The position numbers were made by a program, and so were the translations under genes. A stretch of 64,000 bases of DNA from Selaginella tamariscina (Eukaryota; Streptophyta; Lycopodiopsida; Selaginellales; Selaginellaceae), in NCBI GenBank assembly GCA_003024785.1, contig PUQB01000181.1:347338-411337 (forward strand), in the 5' to 3' direction. The notes under the pieces are model-generated. The model saw only the letters and a list, made by a program, of their open reading frames with translations, searched no databases and was not told the origin of the DNA. The first letter of the stretch is position 1. Every line of letters starts with the position of its first letter. This document shows positions 21,124 to 31,933 of the stretch, piece by piece.

Positions 21124-23305
21124 TTAGGCATTACCCGAGGATGAACCTGAGGGCAGACAACAGTATCACAATCATGACAAAGAAGAAAAACAACAGACCT
21201 GGAGTAGCACAGTGACGAACTTCGGAAACTCACCAATGCCTGCCAACAAAGGGTCCATGTACTCTCCACCTTCTGATTCAAAGTTTTTCTCATCCTTGTA
21301 GCTCTTGAATTGCAGGCCCAGCATCGACAACCCGTCCTGTCCCATCATAGGTACTATCACATCGAAGCGGCTCTGCAAGGGCTTGCAGATGAGCGCCTTT
21401 CTCAGAAGGTAAGCTTCCTTTAGATGACCGTCCTGCGGCGTAAACTCGATTGGCATGAACGAGTCGAAATTGAGCTTATAGCCCTTGCCAACCTCAGCAG
21501 CAGCCTTGATACTCGGGTCATCATTACCCATAAAATCCGGGCCCATCAACTGTGTTAGAAAATCTTCCACAGTCGCACTTCCATCGCCCTTCTCTGCTCG
21601 GTCCCTAGCTAGCATGATGATGTACCGGCCAACCAGTTCCCCACTTTTGCCCTCGTCAATCAGATAGTCCTGACAAGCCTTCACTACATGCTCCAGTGCT
21701 TTGAGTCGAAACTTTTCACTTTCGAAGACATACTTTGCAGCAGAGGATAACACTGGATCCCACACATCCATAATTGTCACCGAGGTCCTGTCGTCAGATA
21801 TGTCGATCAGCGGACTCATGTACCCGCCTCCGAGGGCTGATGCCAAGTAGCTCTGGGGAACTACAGCCAGGGACAAGCGAGCACTCAACACAGCCATAGC
21901 AGCCTTCAACGTAACATCCCCTTTTTTAACCTGCGCCACCCCTGCCTCAGAGGTACCACCCAAAAGCTTGCGCACTGCCAATGTCTTCAATTTCTCTACA
22001 CTTGTATTTGCCTCAAGCAGCGCAGTCCACAGTGGCCTACCAAACTTGTATAACTCTTCCAGAGTTAAATCTTCTTTTCCGTCGTCCACGCTCAGCCTCG
22101 GCCTGTAAATTGTCTTGACCTGAAAATACAGAGGTATCGGCGACTTCGCACCAGACACGATCGACAAACTCGGATCCAGAGATGCTTCTGAAACAACCAC
22201 GGGTATCTGAGCTTTGGTGTCCACAACCGCGCAGAAGAGTCCTGGTATATGTTGGAAACACCTCCTTATATAATAAGCACTTGATAACCCTGATGAGTCC
22301 CTGAATAGAACAGTGCTGTCATCCAGCACAAAGAGCACCTTCAGCCACTCGCTCCCATTCCCCTTTCTGAACTCGTCCAGTGTCCCCAGTCTCTTCCAGA
22401 CCTTCTTCACCTTTTTCAAAGTTGAGGCTGGTTCTTTCGTCCATTTTCCGTGCCAGCTAGCACCCACCTTCGATTTATGTCCTCGAGACAGCCCACCTGA
22501 TCCGCAGTCCATGCCGAGGAAATGGACTTACCTGTCTCCATTTGAAGCGTCTCCTTCCTATCCTGCTTGCTTGCTACTTCCTCCTCCTTCTCTCGTCTTT
22601 GCTTCTTCTTTTCTCGTATTTTTTGTCGTATTTTACTTCGTTTCAGAGCTGTTTCCTCCTTCGATTTCCTCGCTTTCAGCTTATCAACTCTGTTCCTCAG
22701 AGACTGCAGTGCCGCCGTCAGAGACCGCAGATCCGCCGTCAGAGACCGCAGATCCGCCGTCAGAGACCGCAGATCCGCCGTCAGAGACTCCAGCTCCTTG
22801 CGCTTCTCGAGTTGCATCTTAATATATTCCTCGAGTTGGGTCAAGACCGCCAACAGGAACCCGTAGCCCTCCTCTTCGTTCTTGATGCTGAAGTTATCCG
22901 CTTCCTTGGACCGCAACGGATACCCAGCACCCTTGTTATCCTGAAGGTTCATGTAGAAAACGAAAACCCCTTCTTGGAAAGTTCGACCAAGGACCTTGTC
23001 TTCCCGAAACCGCTGGACTGAACGATGGCAGTGAAAAAGGAATAGATTTGCACACCTTTCGCTTTGTTGATCCATTCGTCAAACCAAGTCAGGAGCCCTT
23101 CGCGAAACTCCCCTCTGTAAGGGACAGTAAACCCAGTTTCGTAGACGGCCAGATCGTCATCCTTAAGCGGCGCGTCGACTCCTCCCTCTTCGCCGCTTAT
23201 CTCAGCGCTCACCTGTGCATAAGTCTTATCGAAAGAATCCTCATCCACCACCGTTTTATTCTGAATCAGACGTTCACGAAGAAGATGAATCACCGCACTA
23301 TTCAT
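21124..23305 (-). pseudogene. CRN-like P-loop NTPase gene, copy 1 (broken)
   Basis: Minus strand. Parts: an N-terminal region with DDDLAVYETGFTVPYRG (about 23,160); a P-loop in VQSSGFGKTRSL (about 23,010); then VFYMNLQDNKGAGYPLRS; a coiled coil with four SLTADLR heptads (about 22,800-22,680); a very basic stretch; and a long C-terminal domain (22,512-21,172) with FGRPLW and a VKTIYRPR strand. A GTGAGT...CAG intron (21,147-21,233) precedes a short last exon ending in SSSGNA. The SSGxGKTR P-loop plus GRPLW region recalls the large NTPase families linked to Crinkler (CRN) proteins of oomycetes, fungi and some plants. The protein would be an ATPase-type regulator or effector, probably intracellular. 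The copy is broken a small number of times. Function is inferred from motifs only. Confidence 0.6.
22680..22800 (-). repeat. 21-bp (one-heptad) tandem repeat in the CRN-like coiled coil
   Basis: In-frame 21-bp unit encoding SLTADLR. There are four units here, two in the copy at about 30,165-30,225 and three in the copy at about 42,130-42,215. Each unit is exactly one coiled-coil heptad, so copy-number change lengthens the coil without breaking its register. Confidence 0.85.
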
Positions 23306-23498
23306 ATGGCAAGAACTGCTTCTAACCCCAGAAAACGAGAGAACAACAGGAAAACAAAGGAGCTGCTAAACCCTCCGCCTTAGGGTTAGGTTAGCCATCG
23401 TACATTCATTTTACAAGGTAGAGTTCTATCGAACACACCTCTAACACCCGCATTTTCTGTACACATCTACCGGTGTGTTTGCCACAAAGGTCTCTCGA

Positions 23499-23841
23499 TC
23501 AACCCCACATTCTCTCGCTTGTTCGTGAATAGCGAGCGTTTTCTCTAAACACACGTGCTAATGAGCTTTCCCCATTCTCCACGTATCCCATAATGAGACT
23601 TGTCCAGAGAACAACGTCCCGATGAGCCACGCTATTGAACACGTCAAGAGCGTGGACCATACACCCGCACTTGCTGTACATATTTGCTACGTACCTGTTT
23701 GTTTCGCACCCAGAATCGACTGGCTTTCCCTCTTTGTAAATCTCTTCTTTTGGTGCATGCTGGAACTCTCTTGCCAGTATCTCTTCTTCTAGTGGCTCTG
23801 TAACGTGTCCTGCTTCCTGCATATGCATGTTCTACTTGCAT
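23499..23841 (-). pseudogene. PPR protein remnant, copy 1
   Basis: The minus strand encodes VANMYSKCGCMVHALDVFN followed by HRDVVLWTSLIMGYVENGE. These are the plant PLS-class pentatricopeptide motif signatures (MYSKCG, A..VF, RDVV.W..LI.GY..NG). Plant PPR proteins bind organellar RNA and act in its editing and processing. Only about one to two repeats remain out of the usual ten or more, and flanking frames are broken, so it is a remnant. It sits upstream (in gene direction) of the CRN-like copy, and the same pairing recurs at 42,801-43,256 and about 30,800-31,040. Confidence 0.75.
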
Positions 23842-23924
23842 CCGTTCTCCCTCCTGTTACACACAGAGAAAGCTTAAATTGCTGCTTTGAATTGAATTCG
23901 ACTTATAGTTCTATATGCTTATCA

Positions 23925-24003
23925 CACCACACACACACACACACACACATTGTGTGTAATTTACATATTACACACACACACACACTCTCTCTCTCTCTCT
24001 CCA
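23925..24003. repeat. (CA)n and (CT)n microsatellites
   Basis: Two CA runs and one CT run separating the PPR remnant from gene X. The unit II counterpart is near 43,328-43,390. Confidence 0.9.
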
Positions 24004-24234
24004 CACACGCACACACGACTCTAGCCAAAAATGTGGTAATATGTCCCAGCGTGTATTATACAGAGTTACTATAAGAATCTCTCTCTCGCACGCACGCACA
24101 CACACACGCTGTATGATGCGTGTGTATGCGATATACCAATATGAACAGTGCGATAAAAAACTGATAAACCCTAAGCCTCTGCGACGGAATATTTCGGGAA
24201 TCTGGGGTTTTTGAAACCCTACTGCGAGGGAGGA

Positions 24235-25574
24235 AATGATGCGGCAGAGGATTATTCGCGGGCTGTTCAGGAATGCGTACTGCTCATCATGTTCAAAGTG
24301 CTTCATCGATCTATTTCATCAGTTTCGTCACCAGAAGGTACAAATTTGCATAATGCAGTGAAGATATCCATAAATCCGTGGAAATTCTTGCATTTGTAGT
24401 CATAATACGTGAAAATTCATGAAATGTAGTGAAATCTTGTTCATTAATTGATATAAATTTATGAAAATTTGTCAAAGTGTGGATCGGTTTGTAAGTTCGT
24501 AAAAATCATCTAATTAATCGCATTTTTGTTATACATACCCACATGTATTTCTACACACATATACAAGCTGTAGTACACATCACATACACATTGATTATAT
24601 ATGTGTGTGTGTGTGTGTGTGTGCGCGTTAACTAATACAATAACACATACACGTGTGTGAATATTTATATAGCATACTTATAATATTATAATATTATATG
24701 TACATCTGTCTGCTTAGAGAGAGAGGGAGTGAATATGACTACTTATATCCTTAATATATACTGATTGATATCAGTGTGTTTCAGGAGACAAATCAACGGT
24801 TCTTCCAACTTCTTCATGAGTACTTAAACATCGCCAAAGGCAACCACCAAAACTCTACAGTCCCTGTTTACAAGTTTGAGTTTTACATACAACATCAACA
24901 ACAGGTTAAGTGTGTGTATGTGTGTTGTGCATACATCCATATCAAAAGCGGCTTAATGCATATAAACACATATATATTCAGGAACCATCTCTCTCTCTCT
25001 CATATGTTGGTTTTCTTCTAGCAGCAAAACAATGACGAGCTATTTATGAAGAAAGTGGAGCTTTCACTCCCTGCTCCTCAAAAAGCATATTATGGAGCTG
25101 AGATGCTTCTTTCAACACGATCTGCATTAAGCCGCCTGGTAATTCATCACCATATATATGTATATGTGATATCATATTATATTTCCTAAATCAATATAAG
25201 AGATTATTTTTTAGCTCTCTGCATTTGGTTTATCGGCTGACTTTTCGGGAAGTCTTGTTGGGGTGATATGTGCGGAGGAAGGGTTAAATTATCGGAACTT
25301 TTCCAGCAGGCCTCTGAGCTTCAAAGACAGAATGAAAGCACTGTCCTGGGAATCGAACAGCGAATGATTATCGTCAGAAATGCCTTATATATATTTTGTA
25401 TAGCATATTTACTTTTTTTTTAATTCATGTGTATATATAATTGCCTGTATGTTTATCTGCATTTGTGGGCACAGACACACATGCATACGTGTTGTATTGT
25501 AAGAAACGTGTGCATGTAGTGTCTATAGCATTATTCTGTTAGCATATATGTGCATGTTTCTTTGCAATGTGCGA

Positions 25575-25636
<62 letters not shown>

Positions 25637-26777
25637 TGTCTGAAAATACAATAAATGCTTTAATTTGTATTAGTTTACTACTGATTTCAATATTCCAGAG
25701 TAGGACGAGGAGTGACTCCTTGGTTTGAAAAGCACTTAGTGATGATAAACAGCTCGAAACTCTATACAATTTAGCTCGGGCTCTCGATAATGCTCCTAAA
25801 GTCGAACTCAGAGGGTATGCAGAACATAAGATACACACACGTGTGTGTGCGTGTGCGTATACTTGTGTATATTAGATCTACAGTTATTGGAGGAGTTCAT
25901 ATTTCAATCATAAAGATGATGATGTATGTTGTCTGCATTGATACATGCACACACACGTAGGCACAAACACACACACATCCTGAAGTCTATTATAAAATGT
26001 ACATATACATGTATAACATCTATCATATTTTTGTGTGTTCTGTTTGCATTCTGTATAGGACACAAATTTGAATATAAATTATGTAACCTGTCACGCACAC
26101 ACACCTCTGACATGTTCATAGATCAACGGTTATGATTGGAGATGACTGTGGAGTAGACGGCTTTGGAAACCTATGGATAAACCACGAAGACAGCACCGAG
26201 TTATGGTCCACATTCTTTAGGCAGCTTGACGTAAACACACTAAACACAAGACGAATTGCACACAAGGACGAAGGTTAAAAGAGTTTAGAGCAGCCTGTCT
26301 AATGGAGGTGGAAATGATATTCACTGAAGACTCTATATCCCTGAAGGAGGAATATCCTGTGTTCCTAGATAGGCTTGCAGAAGACGCTGATGCACGGGGA
26401 GCTGTGGGAGATGGTAAGTTTCATGATCTGGGGAACTGAGTTTCCATGAGAAAATGGGTATATTAATGTACCTCTTTCTCAAAATATTGAGGATATATAC
26501 AGGTATGCATATATATATGTGTATGTACAATATTCCAGTATGTATCAGTATATATGGGCATTAGCTATATGAATAGTTAAATGAAAGTATATAGTATTAG
26601 TAACTACATACACAAATTAAATCACTCGAAATCATATAATGATGTATAGTGCTGTACATAACTTGTGTGTGTTTTATGTCATATAATAATGATTTACATG
26701 GCTTAATGAGAATGATTATATATATTTAGGTCCGAAATACCTATGTTCATTTATTCATAAACTTTTGTTACGCTTGT

Positions 26778-26823
<46 letters not shown>

Positions 26824-27340
26824 TGTGTGTGTGTGTGTGTGTGTGTTCTATAATTATATATTATCATTATGTTTATTGAAAAGGTACAGATATATTGCAC
26901 GATTTGGTTCTGATGCCATGAAGAGAAGAATGGCCTTTAAAGCAGAGGAAGAAAGAATGGTAAATCTTAACAGTCATGTGAGGAAGAAACTGCGTTTAAG
27001 GAATCTCAAATTCGATGAGAAGCTGGATACCGAGCAGGTTCCTTTTTAAGAATTAGTTCTTAATTAACTAAAACTATATGTGACATATATTATGTAAACA
27101 AGCTCATATATATACGAGTGCTTGCATGCATATACATGATGTGTGTGTGTGTGTTCATAGTTTAATATATGTGATGTTACAGGTTTGATCAGCATGTATG
27201 AGATTGCTTACACATGCTACAAAGCTTAGGGTGTTCACTGAGGGATTGTCTATATGTATTTCCAACGAGTATCGACTTCCAATAAGGAGTTTAATGCATC
27301 TCAAGTGGAATTTCACCATGGCAGAACTTTAGAAGGTTTA
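24235..27340 (+). CDS. Gene X, unknown multi-exon gene, probably decaying
   Basis: Plus-strand exons inferred from GT/AG sites: 24,235-24,338 (MMRQRIIRGLFRNAYCSSCS, donor AAG|GTACAA); about 24,784-24,903 (ETNQRFFQLLHEYLNIAKG, acceptor TTTCAG); about 25,024-25,139 (NNDELFMKKVELSLPAPQKA); about 25,215-25,370 (LSAFGLSADFSGSLVGVICA); about 25,697-25,815 (LETLYNLARALDNAPKVELRG); about 26,120-26,410 (VMIGDDCGVDGFGNLWINHE and EVEMIFTEDSISLKEEYPVF); and 26,884-27,036 (IARFGSDAMKRRMAFKAEEE, then a basic stretch). Later sequence near 27,183-27,340 is shared with unit II but has stops. Some exons also contain stops, for example near 25,728 and 26,276. I do not recognise the family. Exons are acid- and Leu-rich and look soluble, with no obvious membrane segment. 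Unit II keeps only the last exons (44,369-45,060). Confidence 0.45.
25576..25637. repeat. (CT)n(CA)n microsatellite in gene X intron
   Basis: Compound dinucleotide repeat inside the inferred intron between the fourth and fifth exons. Confidence 0.95.
26778..26848. repeat. (TA)n(TG)n microsatellite in gene X intron
   Basis: Two TA runs followed by a TG run. The unit II counterpart at 44,842-44,870 has TA only. Confidence 0.95.
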
Positions 27341-27457
27341 TATCACAAATATATATAATGTTGTGTGTGAACATATGCATATGTAACTGATGTCCAGTTT
27401 GGACTATCAACTTATACAAACATCTACTTATGTGTATGTGTATTATATACATATTCA

Positions 27458-27510
<53 letters not shown>

Positions 27511-28320
27511 AGTGTGTACTATATTTTGTAACATACGTATGTACATAAGCTTATATTTTGTAATTATGTTAACAAATTATAATACTGTAATACTGTTATT
27601 TATTAAATAAATAAATTCTGTTATCACATATATATTAATATACAGATAGAAGAGGGATTGTCTATAATTATGTGTGGTTATATATTAACTTGTTTAATAT
27701 TGTCATACAAATACATAAGAGTTGTGTATGTGTGCGCCTCTTTCATTGTATTTAACGCATAACGTAAGTATTATAGTCTTTTATATATATGTTTTGATTA
27801 TTTCCATTCAGCAGGTTAAGAAATTGTAAATCTTCCGGTGGGCAATGGGTTATTGTAACATATAATTCTGTACCTGTAAGAAAGAAAAAAACCATTTTTA
27901 AATTCATAATGACTATATTTTATTTAATCAAAATATAATAATTCAGTTTTAATTACGGTAATTATATCGTTTAGAAGATGTAATAACAGTAATATAAGTA
28001 GAATAAAAATGACATTATAGTTTTACTAGTTAATTATTTATACGACATGCAGTATATAAATTCTTATTTTTCTTTTATTTTACTTATATTACTGTTATTA
28101 CATCTTTTAAAAGATATATATAAACATATAATATATATAACTCATTATATTGCTCTGATAGAGATATTTATGTAATGATATATGATTAAAATTGAATTGA
28201 AAAAATAAAAATCTTAGAGTACATTAAGTCTCTTTACAATATCCTTTTTGTATACTTCAGCAGTAAAAAATTACACACACACACATATATTATCTCTGTG
28301 TGCGTGTGTGTATGTCTCTA
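27341..28320. other. AT-rich spacer with a hairpin repeat
   Basis: No gene seen; shared with 45,355-46,300. At 27,974-28,113 an inverted repeat has arms of about 35-40 bp (AGATGTAATAACAGTAATAT and its complement) around a core of about 55 bp. In unit II (45,966-46,095) the right arm is shorter. This may be an old MITE, but I could not find a target duplication. Confidence 0.6.
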
Positions 28321-28324
28321 TCTT

Positions 28325-28446
28325 GGCACCATCAACGCTACGAGGTTTCAAGGATCTGACAGGAAGAACAGAAACCTTAAACGCGATGGTTCCATCGCAG
28401 AGCCACGACGAGCAAGAAAGCTGTGAGGACTGGAGACTAGTCGGGT
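28325..28446 (+). pseudogene. Gene Y fragment, copy 2 (truncated)
   Basis: Encodes RGFKDLTGRTETLNAMVPSQ and then EQESCEDWRLVG, matching the start of the exon at 46,305-46,607. It stops abruptly and joins the 3' flank of the CRN-like copy 2. Compared with 46,305-46,900, the rest of the exon and the CT-rich tract have been deleted. Confidence 0.5.
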
Positions 28447-28720
28447 AGTGTCAAAGCTAGTTGTCACCAAGAAAGAAAATACATTTACCTTTCGATATGG
28501 ATATGCACTGGAGGTGCTGGTAATTAACCTTTTTTCATATATCTCTTCATGCGAGCAGGTGCGCAGTTGGCTGCGTTCCTGTTTTTCCAGGCAACAAACG
28601 GCCTCAAGCCCGTCTAACCAATATGCCGCCTGAGTGGAGGACATCTGCCTCTTCACCCATTGCTTCTTGTTGAGATTAGCACGAGCACCTTCCACTCTCT
28701 CTATGGTAGAAGCTTGAGAC

Positions 28721-30798
28721 TTAGGCATTACCCGAGGATGAACCTGGGGCAGACAACAGTATCACAATCATGACAAAGAAGAAAAAACAACAGACCTGGA
28801 GTAGCACAGTGACGAACTTCGGAAACTCACCAATGCCTGCCAACAAAGGGTCCATGTACTCTCCAGCTTCTGATTCAAAGTTTTTCTCATCCCTGTAGCT
28901 CTTGAATTGCAGGAGCCTGTTGTCCTGTCCCATCATAGGCACTATCGATCGAAACGGCTCTGCGAGGGCCTGCAGATGAGCGCCTTTCTCAAAAGGTAAG
29001 CTTCCTTTAGATGACCGTCCTGCGGCGTAAACTGGATCGGCATGAAGGAGTCGAAATTGAGTTTATAGCCCTCGCCGACCTCGGCAGCAGCCTTGATACT
29101 CGGGTCATCATTACCCAAAAAATCCGGGCCCATCAACTGTGTTAGAAAATCTTCCACAGTTGCACTTCCATCGCCCTTCTCTGCTCGGTCCCTAGCTCGC
29201 ATGATGATGTACCGGCCAACCAGTTCCCCACTTTTGCCCTCATCAATCACAAGTCCTGACAAGCCTTCACTACATGCTCCAGTGCTTTGAGACGGAATTC
29301 TTCACTGTCGAAAACATACTTTGCAGCAGAGGATAACACTGGATCCCACACATCCATAATTGTCACCGAGGTCCTGTCGTCGGATATGTCGATCAGCGGA
29401 CTCATGTACCCGCCTCCGAGGGCTGATGCCAAGTAGCTGTGGGGAACTACAGCCAGAGACAAGCGAGCACTCAACACTGCCATAGCAGCCTTCAACAAAA
29501 CATCCCCGTTTTTAACCTCCACCACCCCATCCTCAGAGGTACCACCCAAAAGCTTGCGCACTGCCAATGTCTTCAATTTCTCTACACTTGTATTTCCCTC
29601 GAGCAGCGCCTTCCACAGTGGCCTACCAAACTTGTATAACTCCTCAAGAGTTAAATCTTCTTTTCCGTCGTCCACGCTCGGCCTCGACCCGAAAATATGG
29701 AGGTATCGACTAGGATCCAGAGATGCTTCAGAAGCAACCACGGGTATCTGAGCTTTGGTGTCCAACAACCGCACAGAAGAGTCCTGGTATATGTTGGAAA
29801 CACCTCCTTATATAATAAGCACTTGATAACCCTGATGCGTCCCTGAAGAGAACGGCGCTCCCATTCCCCTTTCTGAACTCGCCCAGTTCCCCGAGTCTCT
29901 TCCAGACCTCCTTCACCTTTTTCAAAGTTGAGGTTGGTTCTTTCCTGCCAGCTAGCACCCACCTTCGACGTATGTCCTCGAGACAGCCCCATGATCCGCA
30001 GTGGAAATGGACTTATCTGTCTCCATTTCAAGCGTCTCCTTCCTCTTCCTCTTTCCTTGCTACTTCCTCCTCCTTCTCTCGTATTTTTCGTCGTATTTTA
30101 TTTTGTTCCAGAGCTGTTTCCGCCTTCGATTTCCTCGCTTTCAGCTTATCGACTCTGTTCCTCAGACACTGCAGTGCCGCCGTCAGAGACTGCAGATCCG
30201 CCGTCAGAGACTCCAGCTCCTTGCGCTTCCCGAGCTGCATCTTAATATATTCCTCGAGTTGGGTCAAGACCGCCAACAGGAACCCGTAGCCCTCCTCTTC
30301 GTTCTTGATGCTGAAGTTATCCGCTTCCTTGGACCGCAACGGATACCCAGCACCCTTGTTATCCTGAAGGTTCATGTAGAAAACGAAAACCCCCTTCTTG
30401 GAAAGTTCGACCAAGGACCTTGTCTTCCCGAAACCGCTGGACTGAACGATGGCCGTGAAAAAGGAATCACCTCGATTCGCTTTGTCGATCCAGTCGTCAA
30501 ACCAAGTCAGGAGCCCTTCGCAAAACTCCCCTCTGTAAGGGACAGTAAACCCAGTTTCATAAACGGCCAGATCGTCATCCTTAAGCGGTGCCCTTCCGGC
30601 GCTTACCTCAGCCTTCACCTCTGCATAACACCGATCAAACAAAGCCGCAAGCGCCGGATATTTCTGAAACCAGACGTGTACGAAAAAGACGAATCTGCTG
30701 GCTATCCATACGGCAAGAACTGCCCAGAACAACAGAACCTTACGAAAACGCCCTTGTCTTTTTACAAAAATCTTGCTAGTGGCTCTGTAACTTCGCAC
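28721..30798 (-). pseudogene. CRN-like P-loop NTPase gene, copy 2 (broken)
   Basis: The same gene family as copy 1 (21,124-23,305). The N-terminal part is open over 30,798-30,028 (256 codons): a hydrophobic first segment (VLLFWAVLAVWIASRFVFFV) that could be a membrane anchor or signal and is not clear in copy 1, DDDLAVYETGFTVPYRG, the P-loop VQSSGFGKTRSL, and a coiled coil with only two SLTADLR-type heptads. The C-terminal domain continues to 28,721 with FGRPLW and the same 3' intron. It is broken several times and has lost some internal pieces. A gene Y fragment is convergent at its 3' side. Confidence 0.6.
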
Positions 30799-30799
30799 C

Positions 30800-31040
30800 C
30801 AGAATCGACTGCGTTCAGATGAAAGGCTTTCCCTCTATATAAATCTCTTCTTTTGGTGCATTCTTTGAGTGCAAGAAGTAATGCTGGAATGTGTCTCTTC
30901 TTCTAGTGGCTCTATAACGTGTCCTTTTTCCTGCATATGCATGTTCTATTTGCATCCGTTCTCCTCCTGTTACAAGTGTGTGCGTGTGTATATGTGATAA
31001 GCATATAGAGCTATAAGTCGAGTTTAGCTGTATTTTCAAC
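30800..31040 (-). pseudogene. PPR-module leader remnant, copy 3
   Basis: Shares with the two PPR remnants the segment around APKEEIY.EGKP and a leader with HAYAG.RTRYRATRRRDT, but not the PPR motif itself. It lies upstream of the CRN-like copy 2 in gene direction. Its outer edge (about 30,985-31,020) is an inverted match to 23,895-23,925. Confidence 0.45.
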
Positions 31041-31933
31041 AGGAGGTGGCAGTTTAGAGATATCTTTTTTCTTTCTCCCTAGTGTACAGTAAGCTTGGTT
31101 TTTTTTAGTATCATGTACATAGTGTTAGGAAGAAACATATATAAAAATATTAATAATCACTATTTTAAAATAATATATAATTTATGTTTTTATTTGTAAT
31201 TTTTTGTTAAAAATATGTTTACATTTTAGTAAAATAATAATAAATATACTGACAATAGTTTAATTTTGACTCAGATTTAAAGATAAAATTAAGGATTTGA
31301 TACAAATATATTTCAATATGTTTCACTTATTTAACTACTTAAATGTAGGATCCTTATTACACTAAAGTTTAATAAATGAAGGGAAGACATTTATTTATTA
31401 TTAATAGATTAATAGGTTAATTTAGATTAAAGTACCAGGAATTACTTGTTAATCTATAGTGAACGTAAGTACATATTTCAGTTATACATATTATAATTAT
31501 TAAATACATTATAAGCTAAAATAAATATAAATATGGTACATATATACATATATATACAGTAGAGCCTATCCAAATTAATTACTTTAAATAATTAGACTTT
31601 ATAATTTTAAATTAATCATCAATCATAAAATTCTTACTAAAATTAAAGATTAAAAATTAACATTATCTTTGATCAAACGATTTATTTTTTAAGCATTTAA
31701 ATTATCATATCATTTCTAAATCTGTTGGTCCTTTTTCAATTCATCTCTATACACACGTACATATATATATTTGAAGGAGGCGAATATACACTTAACCGCT
31801 AATGTGGTTATGGTATATACTATACATTTAATCTGGTTTTAAGTTTTAGAACTATCTACATGAACATCACACGCACACACACATTAAGTTTTTCAACAAT
31901 GTACAAGATCCAAATAATGTAGATTAATCTCAC
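31041..31933. other. AT-rich intergenic spacer
   Basis: No gene seen. It corresponds in unit II to the pieces 56,545-56,880, 58,047-58,137 and 62,660-63,026, which there are separated by two transposon insertions. Confidence 0.7.

Noticed and set aside
22313-22822. Plus-strand open frames rich in Pro, Ser and Leu opposite the CRN-like genes (also near 30,000 and 42,000)
   Set aside because: They are antisense shadows of the basic coiled-coil region, which reads in several frames.
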